Of a stretch of 64,000 bases of DNA, positions 35,743 to 44,108 are shown in pieces. The notes below the pieces were generated by a model. The model was not told where the DNA came from. It searched no databases and saw nothing but the letters and a program-made list of their open reading frames with translations. The position numbers and the translations under genes are program-made. The DNA comes from Salticus scenicus (taxonomy: Eukaryota > Arthropoda > Arachnida > Araneae > Salticidae). Position 1 is the stretch's first letter. Each line of letters opens with the position of its first letter. The DNA lies in assembly GCA_963930645.1 (NCBI GenBank), contig OZ005652.1:356545602-356609601 (forward strand), given 5' to 3'.

Positions 35743-36165
35743 TTATTTTTTTGTTTCTCTTTCCATGTCCGGTTTATTTACATCTACCCAGTCAGGCGCA
35801 TAATGTTTACACACTCTACATCTAAGTGATAATGCTGCCTCCTGTCTTACTATGTTAAAAAAATTATCTGGTACCTTAAAATCTTCTTCACACGTGCATG
35901 ATTCGCTATGGGTTACTCCAGAAACGCTTTTTAGGCAAGATGATATATGCCAACCATTATCGTCACTATATATCAATCGAATGTTTAATTCTGGTCTTTT
36001 AAGCGTAGCTAAATGAAATTTTAACAATGTTGCGTATTTTTCATATTTGTTGAAATCCTGCTTATATTTCTGCAATATGTCCTCTGGTAATATCAATAAC
36101 TTTTTATAAAAATTCTCATCATTATCATGAGGCGAGATTTTGATTAGAGTTTCAATGACTTCCAT
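35743..36165 (-). CDS. Cys-module protein (one copy of a WH-x-x-C...CxC module)
   Basis: A 140-residue protein with a helical N-terminus and a Cys module at about 75-115: a beta strand LNIRLIY, then GWHISSC, a spacer, SCTC and a Pro about eight residues later. The same order (strand, WHL-x-x-C, CxC, P-x-x-Y) occurs twice in the protein at 57607-58275. Two more cysteine pairs near the end (CRVC, 121-124) could bind zinc. The function is unknown; the module looks specific to this genome. Confidence 0.6.
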   Translation of the reverse strand: MEVIETLIKISPHDNDENFYKKLLILPEDILQKYKQDFNKYEKYATLLKFHLATLKRPELNIRLIYSDDNGWHISSCLKSVSGVTHSESCTCEEDFKVPDNFFNIVRQEAALSLRCRVCKHYAPDWVDVNKPDMERETKK

Positions 36166-36197
36166 TATGTACTTATTTATGTATGGTCATGTAGATT

Positions 36198-36953
36198 TTA
36201 CTCATAAAGGTCTTTAACAATATTTTTATCGCAAAAACAAAAGTCTTCAAATTTTAAAATATGGTCATGATATGGAAAATTATAATATGAAATGGTTGTA
36301 TTTTCCATAATATCATTCTCTTTTACACGGTAATCGGTTTGTTGTGTCTCTGTCCAAAGTAATTGCTTGGGCAACATTAATTGTTCCCCTTTCTGACATT
36401 CGCATTCATCATTATAAATACATTCTATAGAAATAGAATTTTTCCTTGATAGCCTGACTATAAAATGAGGTTCTTTACTGTCATTTGGGTCCATTAAAAC
36501 ACATGGTTTATCGAAATTATATTTACGACCCTTCCAATAAAGTGTTTTAGAAGATTGATTAACGGCAATAACCATTCCTATTACAGGATAAAAATAAAAG
36601 TCGTCCAAATTTTCAATAGGAAAATAAGATTCTGAAAACATCCATTTTACATGAGCTATTACGAATTTCCACGTTCGTTTAGCCTCCCATTTTTCGGATA
36701 TATCTTTTTCTATATTTTTCGTAGGATTTAAATTCGACAAAGGTAAATATTTATCATCTAATGCCAAAGAATATTGTAACTTATCATGAGTTTCTAAATT
36801 AGAGGGATTTTGATCTATAATATGTTGAAAATAACGTATGGAAAGGGTCATGTTTCCTTCATCATTAAACACGTAACATGGTAAATTAAAGTTACTAAAA
36901 TACCAGCCAGGTTTGGCTATCTGAATCATTTCTAAAAATCGATTACCCTCCAT
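36198..36953 (-). CDS. F-box-less member of the GW-Y/RYF domain family
   Basis: A 251-residue protein clearly related to the pseudogene at 37755 and to residues after the F-box in the protein at 54074-54862. Shared blocks: GWYF...CYVFND...SIRYFQ, YFPIENLDDFYFYP, TLYWKGRKYNF, SIECIYNDEC...KGEQ and WTETQQTDYRV. It lacks the F-box that the 54-kb paralogue has at its start. It may be a substrate-binding module without the SKP1-binding part. TATATATA lies upstream. Divergent orientation to the 37137 gene. Confidence 0.7.
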   Translation of the reverse strand: MEGNRFLEMIQIAKPGWYFSNFNLPCYVFNDEGNMTLSIRYFQHIIDQNPSNLETHDKLQYSLALDDKYLPLSNLNPTKNIEKDISEKWEAKRTWKFVIAHVKWMFSESYFPIENLDDFYFYPVIGMVIAVNQSSKTLYWKGRKYNFDKPCVLMDPNDSKEPHFIVRLSRKNSISIECIYNDECECQKGEQLMLPKQLLWTETQQTDYRVKENDIMENTTISYYNFPYHDHILKFEDFCFCDKNIVKDLYE

Positions 36954-37009
36954 CCTCTTGTTTAGTATATATTTTTTTCAATATATATACTTATTTATGC
37001 ATGGTCATT

Positions 37010-37010
<1 letters not shown>

Positions 37011-37105
<95 letters not shown>
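37011..37105. repeat. (TTA)n microsatellite, about 30 copies
   Basis: An uninterrupted TTATTATTA tract between two genes. Apparent poly-Tyr coding is an artefact. Similar tracts occur at 28154-28197 and 29569-29620. Confidence 0.95.
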
Positions 37106-37136
37106 GTTATAATTTTAATGCTATTTATAAATATGC

Positions 37137-37745
37137 ATGCATCATTTATTGATGTTTAAAAAGTTATTTGAACGATTAAAAATGGATGCAAAAGATATAG
37201 ATTATTACTACAACTTTGAAAAAATGTTCCGATATCTTCTTCGAGATTGTATCTATTTGGCCGATTGCAGATTAGAAAAAAACATGGTTCTTAACGAAGT
37301 AAATTTTATGAATGAACCAAATTTGGACAATAAAACATTGAATATGAAGCGTTCTATCAATAATATTTTGAAGAAATATTTTGATATGTATAAAGGTCTG
37401 GATGATATAGAAATTCCTAACCAAATAAAAGATGTTGGTCCTAAATTAAGCGAATTATTAAAGTATTATACAGATGAAAACTATGTTTCGGATCGAGTTT
37501 ATAATATATTAAAGAATTTAACGTTTGAATATAGTCTTATCGATGATTATGAAGAGTGGGTTTTACAATGTTTGATTTATACTGGAAGATATGCTGCCAA
37601 ATGTATGTTAAAGTTTAATGAGGAAGATTCAATTTTCGATATTGTTTTCGAGATACTAAAAGGAAATTTTGAAGAAATAGAACTTTTTAAAATTCTTGCT
37701 AATGATCTTTATGCATGTGAAGTAAATCCATTTTATTGTTATTAA
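37137..37745 (+). CDS. Divergent Bcl-2-like protein (tentative)
   Basis: A 202-residue helical protein whose order of helices parallels the Bcl-2 domains of the 39535 protein: a helix with FRYLLRDC (compare FSYLLKN), a long amphipathic helix, a DENYV segment (compare DENAV), a helix (VYNILKNL), then a tryptophan-centred hydrophobic helix, DDYEEWVLQCLIYTGRYAA, at the place of BH1. A clear BH2 is not visible, so the call is weak. Starts at the first or second Met (37137 or 37152). It sits between members of two duplicated families in the accessory region. Confidence 0.5.
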   Translation: MHHLLMFKKLFERLKMDAKDIDYYYNFEKMFRYLLRDCIYLADCRLEKNMVLNEVNFMNEPNLDNKTLNMKRSINNILKKYFDMYKGLDDIEIPNQIKDVGPKLSELLKYYTDENYVSDRVYNILKNLTFEYSLIDDYEEWVLQCLIYTGRYAAKCMLKFNEEDSIFDIVFEILKGNFEEIELFKILANDLYACEVNPFYCY

Positions 37746-37754
37746 AACAAGACG

Positions 37755-38477
37755 ATGAGGGACAAAGGATTTTTAGAAATGACTCAGATAGCCAAAACTG
37801 ATATACCAACCAGTTTTTATAATTTACCATGTTATGTTTTTAATGATGAAAGAGATTCAATACGTTATTTTCAATATATTATAGATCAAAAGCTCTCAGA
37901 AACACGTGATTAGATTCGATATCTTTTAACATTAGATGATAAATATTTACCTTTGTTCAATTTGAATCCTATGAAAAATATAGAAAAGGATATAACAGAA
38001 TACTGGGAGGCCAAACGGACGTGGAAATGGTTGAAATCCCATTTAAAATGGATGTTTTTAAAATCTTATTTTCCTATTGACAATTTTGACGATTTTTATT
38101 TTTATCCTGTTTCACGGATGGTTATTGTCGTTACTCGATCTTCTAAAACACTTTATTGGCTTGATAAAAAATACAATTTCGATAAACCATGTATTCTAAC
38201 TGATCCATATTATAAACCTCATTTTAATGTCAGACCATCACGGAGAAACTATATTTCTGTAGAATGTATTTATAATGATGAATGTGATTGTGAAAAAGGG
38301 GAACAATTAATTTCATCTATACAATTAATTTGGACTGAGACGCAACAAACCAATTATCGTGTAAAGGAGAACGATATTATCGAAAATACAAACATTACAT
38401 ATTTTAATTTTCCATATTATAACCATATTTTAAAATATTATGACTTTTGTTTTTGCGATAAAAACAAGTTTAAATAA
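37755..38477 (+). pseudogene. Nonsense-mutated copy of the 36198-36953 gene
   Basis: From the ATG at 37755 the frame encodes a protein collinear with the 251-residue product on the other strand (FLEMTQIAK versus FLEMIQIAK; NLPCYVFNDE in both). It stops at a TAG near 37912. The same frame then continues for another 180 codons (NLNPMKNIEKDI onwards) to 38477 with strong similarity throughout, including the Cys-Asn-Asp-Glu-Cys block. A 5-residue deletion is also visible in the N-terminal part. Either this is a fresh pseudogene, or the C-terminal part is used alone or after readthrough. Confidence 0.7.
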
Positions 38478-38665
38478 AAATTATTTAAAAAATTAATCAA
38501 TTTAAATGAATGAATTTTTTTTCAATCCGGATCTTTCTTTTATAAAGTATTTATCACCCATCTCGAATTTTTTTTAAGTTTTACAGATTTTAATATCAGG
38601 GCATAGTCTATGATATTTTTTTATACCCTTTAACAATTTCTTTCACCCACTTTGGACATGTAATA

Positions 38666-39241
38666 TTATTTGAGAACAATATTATCGAAACTACAACACA
38701 AGAATTTTTCAACATTTACATTTTCAATCAAATCCCACCCATATTCTTGAATCCAATCTAAAATACACAATTTTTTAAAAAGAGTCAATATCGTTTCCAT
38801 CATGGAGTTGAACAATATGTATTCGTTGATGGAATCAGGTACAAAATCTTTATCATTCACATGTAAAAATGTTAACCACCCTATGAGTTCTATAAAATCG
38901 GTTATTCTGTTCCATTCACTCATCGGAGTTTTGTTTCGCCTATTAGTCACAAATAATATTCTCAACGTAGCAAATTCTTCTTCCGGTGTTTGTGATTTGA
39001 AAGACTCGAAGGAAGAAATGGGAATCAAACTTTGTATATCCTCTACACAATTGTTATAGGACTTATTCATGAAAAGCTGTAGATATTCATTTAGTTGTTT
39101 TTCTCGACTATTAAGATTATCATTGAATTTATTTGGTATCTTGAATAAAGGTTCAGGACTAAATGAAGGACAATACCTTTGAATAGACGTCATCAATGCT
39201 AATCTAAGTAAATAGGGAGTTCTTACAAATTCTTTATTCAT
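38666..39241 (-). CDS. Bcl-2-like apoptosis regulator
   Basis: A 191-residue protein with two Bcl-2 homology motifs at the proper spacing: BH1 at about 105-122 (TPMSEWNRITDFIELIGW, with the W-x-R-I core) and BH2 at about 162-171 (LDWIQEYGWD, compare W-I-x-x-x-G-G-W-D of Bcl-2). A helix near 85-96 occupies the BH3 position. There is no C-terminal membrane anchor, so it is probably soluble. Viral Bcl-2 proteins bind BH3-only or Bax/Bak proteins to block cell death. Bcl-2 genes in arthropod nuclear DNA viruses are uncommon to my knowledge. Confidence 0.75.
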   Translation of the reverse strand: MNKEFVRTPYLLRLALMTSIQRYCPSFSPEPLFKIPNKFNDNLNSREKQLNEYLQLFMNKSYNNCVEDIQSLIPISSFESFKSQTPEEEFATLRILFVTNRRNKTPMSEWNRITDFIELIGWLTFLHVNDKDFVPDSINEYILFNSMMETILTLFKKLCILDWIQEYGWDLIENVNVEKFLCCSFDNIVLK

Positions 39242-39315
39242 TGTTTTCGAAAGAGTATGTGATGACAGAAAACTTTGTCAATTTGTTATCCAGATTCAAG
39301 GATATATCATATCAA

Positions 39316-39432
39316 TAAAATAATAAATAAATAAAATAATAAATAAATAAAATAATAAATAAATAAAATAATAAATAAATAAAATAATAAATAAATAAAA
39401 TAATAAATAAATAAAATAATAAATAAATAAAT
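39316..39432. repeat. 16-bp tandem repeat (AAATAAATAAAATAAT), seven copies
   Basis: A perfect short-unit array located upstream of the Bcl-2/RING gene. A TATATAAATATG TATA-like sequence follows at 39430-39445, about 90-100 bases before the ATG. Confidence 0.9.
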
Positions 39433-39534
39433 ATATAAATATGTAAATATATATGTTTAAGAACAAGAACTATTAAACTCACAATTTGACTATAACTTAT
39501 TCCATTTGAATAAAGTTTTTTTGCTAAAAGTCTT

Positions 39535-40929
39535 ATGGCTCCAAATTTATTGTATAAATCAGCATTTATAAGAGTTCATAAAAAACAATACACAAAAGAA
39601 AATGTCATCCGTACAGATTATATACTTCAAAATATTTTTTCATATCTTTTGAAAAACCATTTTAATTTTGATGTTATCGAAGCTATAAATGAAAAAGAAA
39701 AAGAGGTGTTTTGCATCATAAAAAATATTTTACAGAATTTTGAAGATATTTATGCAGTACAAATAAAAAATCTTTGTATGCAAATAGATAATTATGATGA
39801 GAATGCAGTGAATTCCATTTTAGAAGGTATCAGAAAAGAATTATTTGGTATTGAAATAAATTGGAGTAAAATTGTAGTTTATTTCTTTTTTATTAGAGAA
39901 TATATCATTATAGGTATAGATAAAAATATATCCAATTTTTTTGTGGATATAATATATGAAAGTTTTTCTCGAATAGTAAAAGAAAAATTGGAATGGTGGA
40001 TAGAGGAACATGATGGTTGGGAAGGAATAAAAGTCTTAAGCGGTATAAATACACAATCTTTAACACCATGTAATTCAAGTTATGCTAAAAGTCTTATGAC
40101 TCCAGTGAGAAGAGAATCGGATATTTTTTATAAAAAACAATACACGAAAGAAAATGTCATCCGTACAGAATATATAATTGAAAATATTTTTTCATATTTA
40201 TTGAAAAATTACTACACATTTGATGCTATTGATGCTATGAATAAAAAAGAAAAAGAGTTGTTAAACACAATAATAAATACTTTAGATAATGTTAAATTGA
40301 GTTATGAGACAGAAATAAAATGTCTTTCTATGAAAATAGATCTTTATGACGAAAATACAATATGTACAAATCTACAATGTATAGCAGATGAATTTTTTAG
40401 TGAAGGTATAACTCATTCCCGTGTTATAGTATATTTAATTTTCATAGGAGAATATGTCATTAGAGGTATCCATATAAAAATACCGATATCATTTGTGCTT
40501 GTAGTGTATGAATGTTTTGCACGAATAGTAAAAGAAAAATTGGAAATGTGGATAAATGCTCATGGTGGTTGGGAAGAATTAGCAAATTATAAAATTTTAA
40601 TTAAACAGAAAGGATCATTCTGGATTAAAGATTTTTTGTATACTTTGGTTAAAATAGTTACTATTAAAATGGATTGGATTAAAGAGTTTTTGTATACTTC
40701 AATTCAAATAATTAGGAGCAAATTGATAAAAAATAGATTTTTGTCTTCCGTAAAACAATTAGCAAATGAGGGCCAACCAATTTGCAAAATTTGTTTGACT
40801 AACAATAGCGAAATAGTTTTTTTTAAATGTGGACACGTATTATGTTGTTTATCATGTTCGGAAAAAATGAAATATTGTCCAATTTGTCGAAGCATTATTC
40901 TACAGAAAAAGAAAATCTATATTCAATAA
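39535..40929 (+). CDS. Tandem Bcl-2 domains fused to a C-terminal IAP-type RING
   Basis: A 464-residue protein with a duplicated domain (about 16-165 and 199-349) that is Bcl-2-like. Each copy has BH1 (KELFGIEINWSKIVVYF, 101-117; DEFFSEGITHSRVIVYL, 285-301) and BH2 (WWIEEHDGWEGI, 154-165; MWINAHGGWEEL, 338-349) at family spacing, and each starts KKQYTKENVIRT. A basic, aromatic linker (352-405) precedes a C3HC4 RING (CKICLTN at 417, CGHVLCCLSC at 432-441, CPIC at 448-451) of the type at the end of IAP proteins. The fusion would join death-protein binding to ubiquitin ligase activity. I know of no such architecture. The W in the second BH1 is replaced by His, hinting at divergence between copies. 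Confidence 0.85.
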   Translation: MAPNLLYKSAFIRVHKKQYTKENVIRTDYILQNIFSYLLKNHFNFDVIEAINEKEKEVFCIIKNILQNFEDIYAVQIKNLCMQIDNYDENAVNSILEGIRKELFGIEINWSKIVVYFFFIREYIIIGIDKNISNFFVDIIYESFSRIVKEKLEWWIEEHDGWEGIKVLSGINTQSLTPCNSSYAKSLMTPVRRESDIFYKKQYTKENVIRTEYIIENIFSYLLKNYYTFDAIDAMNKKEKELLNTIINTLDNVKLSYETEIKCLSMKIDLYDENTICTNLQCIADEFFSEGITHSRVIVYLIFIGEYVIRGIHIKIPISFVLVVYECFARIVKEKLEMWINAHGGWEELANYKILIKQKGSFWIKDFLYTLVKIVTIKMDWIKEFLYTSIQIIRSKLIKNRFLSSVKQLANEGQPICKICLTNNSEIVFFKCGHVLCCLSCSEKMKYCPICRSIILQKKKIYIQ

Positions 40930-41056
40930 TTTAAAGTTATAAATCTATATTCAATTATTTAAAGTTATAAATCTATATTCAATTATTTAAAGTTATAAAT
41001 CTATATTCAATTATTTAAAGTTATAAATCTATATTCAATTATTTAAAGTTATAAAT
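40930..41056. repeat. 27-bp tandem repeat (AAAGTTATAAATCTATATTC), about five copies
   Basis: Near-perfect copies immediately after the stop codon of the Bcl-2/RING gene. The last sense codons themselves (ATCTATATTCAATAA) are the first partial unit, so the array may have grown out of the gene's 3' end. Confidence 0.9.
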
Positions 41057-41059
41057 TCT

Positions 41060-41539
41060 AAAATTATGAAATGTAAAAGTAAAATTTTAAAATCTAAAAT
41101 TTTGAACTTTTCAAAATTTTAGATTTTAAAATTTTGAAAAGTAAAAGTTTTGAAAATTAAAATTTTAATAAGTAAAATTTTGAAAAGTAAAAAATTTGAA
41201 AAGTAAAAAATTTGAAAAGTAAAAAATTTGAAAAGTAAAAAATTTGAAAAGTAAAATTTTGAAAAGTAAAAAAATTTGAAAAGTGAAATTTTGAAAAGTA
41301 AAAAAATTTGAAAAGTAAAATTTTGAAAAGTAAAAAAATTTGAAAAGTAAAATTTTGAAAAGTAAAAAAATTTGAAAAGTAAAATTTTGAAAAGTAAAAA
41401 AATTTGAGAAGTGAAATTTTGAAAAGTAAAAAAATTTGAAAAGTAAAATTTTGAAAAAGTAAAAAAATTTGAAAAGGAAAAATTCGAAAAGGAAAAAATT
41501 TGAAAAGGAAAAAATAACATAAAAAAAAAAAAAAAAAAA

Positions 41540-41575
<36 letters not shown>

Positions 41576-42508
41576 TTATTTATTTATTATTATGTTATGT
41601 TATTTTTTTATTTATGTTTCAGATTTACTTTTTCAAATTTTTACTTTTTCAAATTTTTACTTTTTCAAATTTTTACTTTTTCACATTTTTACTTTTTCAA
41701 ATTTTTACTTTTTCAAATTTTTACTTTTTCAAATTTTTACTTTTTCAAAATTTTACTTTTTCAAAATTTTACTTTTTCAAAGTTTTACATTTTCAAAATT
41801 TTACTTTTTCAAAGTTTTACATTTTCAAAATTTTACTTTTTCAAATTTTTACATTTTCAAAATTTTACTTTTTCAAATTTTTACTTTTTCAAAATTTTAC
41901 TTTTTCAAATTTTTACTTCTTCAAATTTTTACTTTTTCAAAATTTTACTTTTTCAAAATTTTACTTTTTCAAATTTTTACTTTTTCAAAATTTTACTTTT
42001 TCAAATTTTTACTTTTTCAAAATTTTACTTTTTCAAATTTTTACTTTTTCAAATTTTTACTTTTCAAAATTTTACATTTGTAATTTTTACATTTTGTAAC
42101 TTTTGTAAAAAAATTTGAAAAAGTAAAATTTTGAAAAAGTAAAATTTTGAAAAAGTAAAAATTTTGAAAATTAAAAATTTAAAAAGTAAAAATTTTGAAA
42201 AAGTAAAAATTTGAAAAGTAAAAAAATTTGAAAAGTAAAAATTTGAAAAGTAACCTTTTGAAAAGTAAAAAAATTTGAAAAGTAAAGTTTTGAAAAGTAA
42301 AAAAATTTGAAAAGTAAAAAAATTTGAAAAGTAAAGTTTTGAAAAGTAAAAAAATTTGAAAAGTAAAAAAATTTGAAAAGGAAAATTTTGAAAAAGTAAA
42401 AAAATTTGAAAAGTAAAATTTTGAAAAAGTAAAAAAATTTGAAAAGGAAAAATTTGAAAAGGAAAAAAATTTGAAAAGGAAAAAAATTTGAAAAGGAAAA
42501 AATAACAT

Positions 42509-42552
<44 letters not shown>

Positions 42553-43147
42553 TTTTTTTTTTATTATTATGTTATGTTATGTTATTTTTTTATTTATGTT
42601 TCAGATTTACTTTTTCAAATTTTTACATTTTCAAATTTTTACATTTTCAAATTTTTACTTTTTCAAATTTTTACATTTTCAAATTTTTACTTTTTCAAAT
42701 TTTTACTTTTTCAAATTTTTACTTTTTCAAATTTTTACATTTTCAAAATTTTTACTTTTTCAAATTTTTACTTTTTCAAATTTTTACTTTTTCAAATTTT
42801 TACTTTTTCAAATTTTTACATTTGAAATTTTTACATTTTGTAATTTTTACATTTTGTAATTTTTTTTACAAAAATTTGAAAAAGTAAATTTTTGAAAAAG
42901 TAAAATTTTGAAAATGTAAAATTTTGAAAATTAAAAATTTGAAAAAGTAAAATTTTGAAAAAGTAAAATTTTGAAAATTAAAAATTTGAAAAAGTAAAAA
43001 TTTGAAAAAGTAAAAATGTGATAAAGTAAAAATGTGATAAAGTAAAAATGTGATAAAGTAAAAATGTGAAAAGGAAAAAAATTTGAAAAGGAAAAAATAA
43101 CATAACATAAAAAAATAATACAACATAAAAAAAAAAAAAAAAAAAAA

Positions 43148-43207
<60 letters not shown>

Positions 43208-43742
43208 GTTATGTTATTTTTTTTACTTTTTCAAATTTTTACTTTTTCAAATTTTTACTTTTTCAAATTTTTACTTTTTCAAATTTTTACTTTTTCAAAA
43301 TTTTACTTTTTCAAAATTTTACTTTTTCAAAATTTTACTTTTTCAAATTTTTACTTTTTCAAATTTTTTATATTTCAAAATTTTACTTTTTCAAAAATTT
43401 ACTTTTTCAAATTTTTTTACAAAAATTACAAAAAGTAAATTTTTGAAAAAGTAAAATTTTGAAAAAGTAAAATTTTGAAAATTAAAAATTTTGAAAAAGT
43501 AAAATTTTGAAAATTAAAAATTTGAAAAAGTAAAAATGTGAAAAAGTAAAAATTTGAAAAAGTAAAAATGTGAAAAAGTAAAAATGTGATAAAGTAAAAA
43601 TGTGAAAAAGTAAAATTTTGAAAAAGTAAAAATTTTGAAAATTAAAAATTTTGAAAATTAAAAAATTTGAAAAGTAAAATTTTGAAAAGTAAAATTTTGA
43701 AAAGTAAAAATTTGAAACGTAAAAAAAAAAAAAAAAAAAAAA

Positions 43743-43790
<48 letters not shown>

Positions 43791-44050
43791 GTTATGTTAT
43801 GTTATTTTTTATTTACGTTTCAAATTTTACTTTTTCAAATTTTTACTTTTTCAAATTTTTACTTTTTCAAAATTTTACTTTTTCAAATTTTTAATTTTCA
43901 AAATTTTTACATTTCTAAATTTTACATTTTGTAATTTTTACATTTTGTAATTTTTAATTTTCACATTTCTAAATTTTACATTTTGTAATTTTTACATTTT
44001 GTAATTTTTGCATTTTTAATTTTTACATTTTGTAAAAATGTAAAATGTAA
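41060..44050. repeat. Alternating inverted arrays with four A/T palindromes
   Basis: This is about 3 kb of GAAAAGTAAAATTTT and TTTTTACTTTTTCAAA arrays whose orientation flips at A(n)T(n) centres near 41543, 42548, 43150 and 43746, and flips back at ACATTTTGTAA...ACAAAAATTT junctions (about 42100, 42865, 43415). Each A/T centre is framed by ATAACAT or TAACATAACAT on the left and ATGTTATGTTAT on the right (weaker at 43746). The Phe/Leu/Lys-rich frames are artefacts. The arrangement could be fold-back amplification in the genome, or partly an assembly artefact. Confidence 0.9.
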
Positions 44051-44108
44051 AATTATGAAAAGTAAAATATATAAAATTATGAAAATTATATTAATGTGTA
44101 AAAGAACA

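Noticed and set aside
36958..37152. A poly-Tyr frame of 64 codons
   Set aside because: It is the (TTA)n tract read in one frame.
41119..43894. More than ten overlapping frames with FYFFKFLLFQIF-like products on both strands
   Set aside because: The same low-complexity arrays; no codon preference, no non-repeat residues, all frames open.
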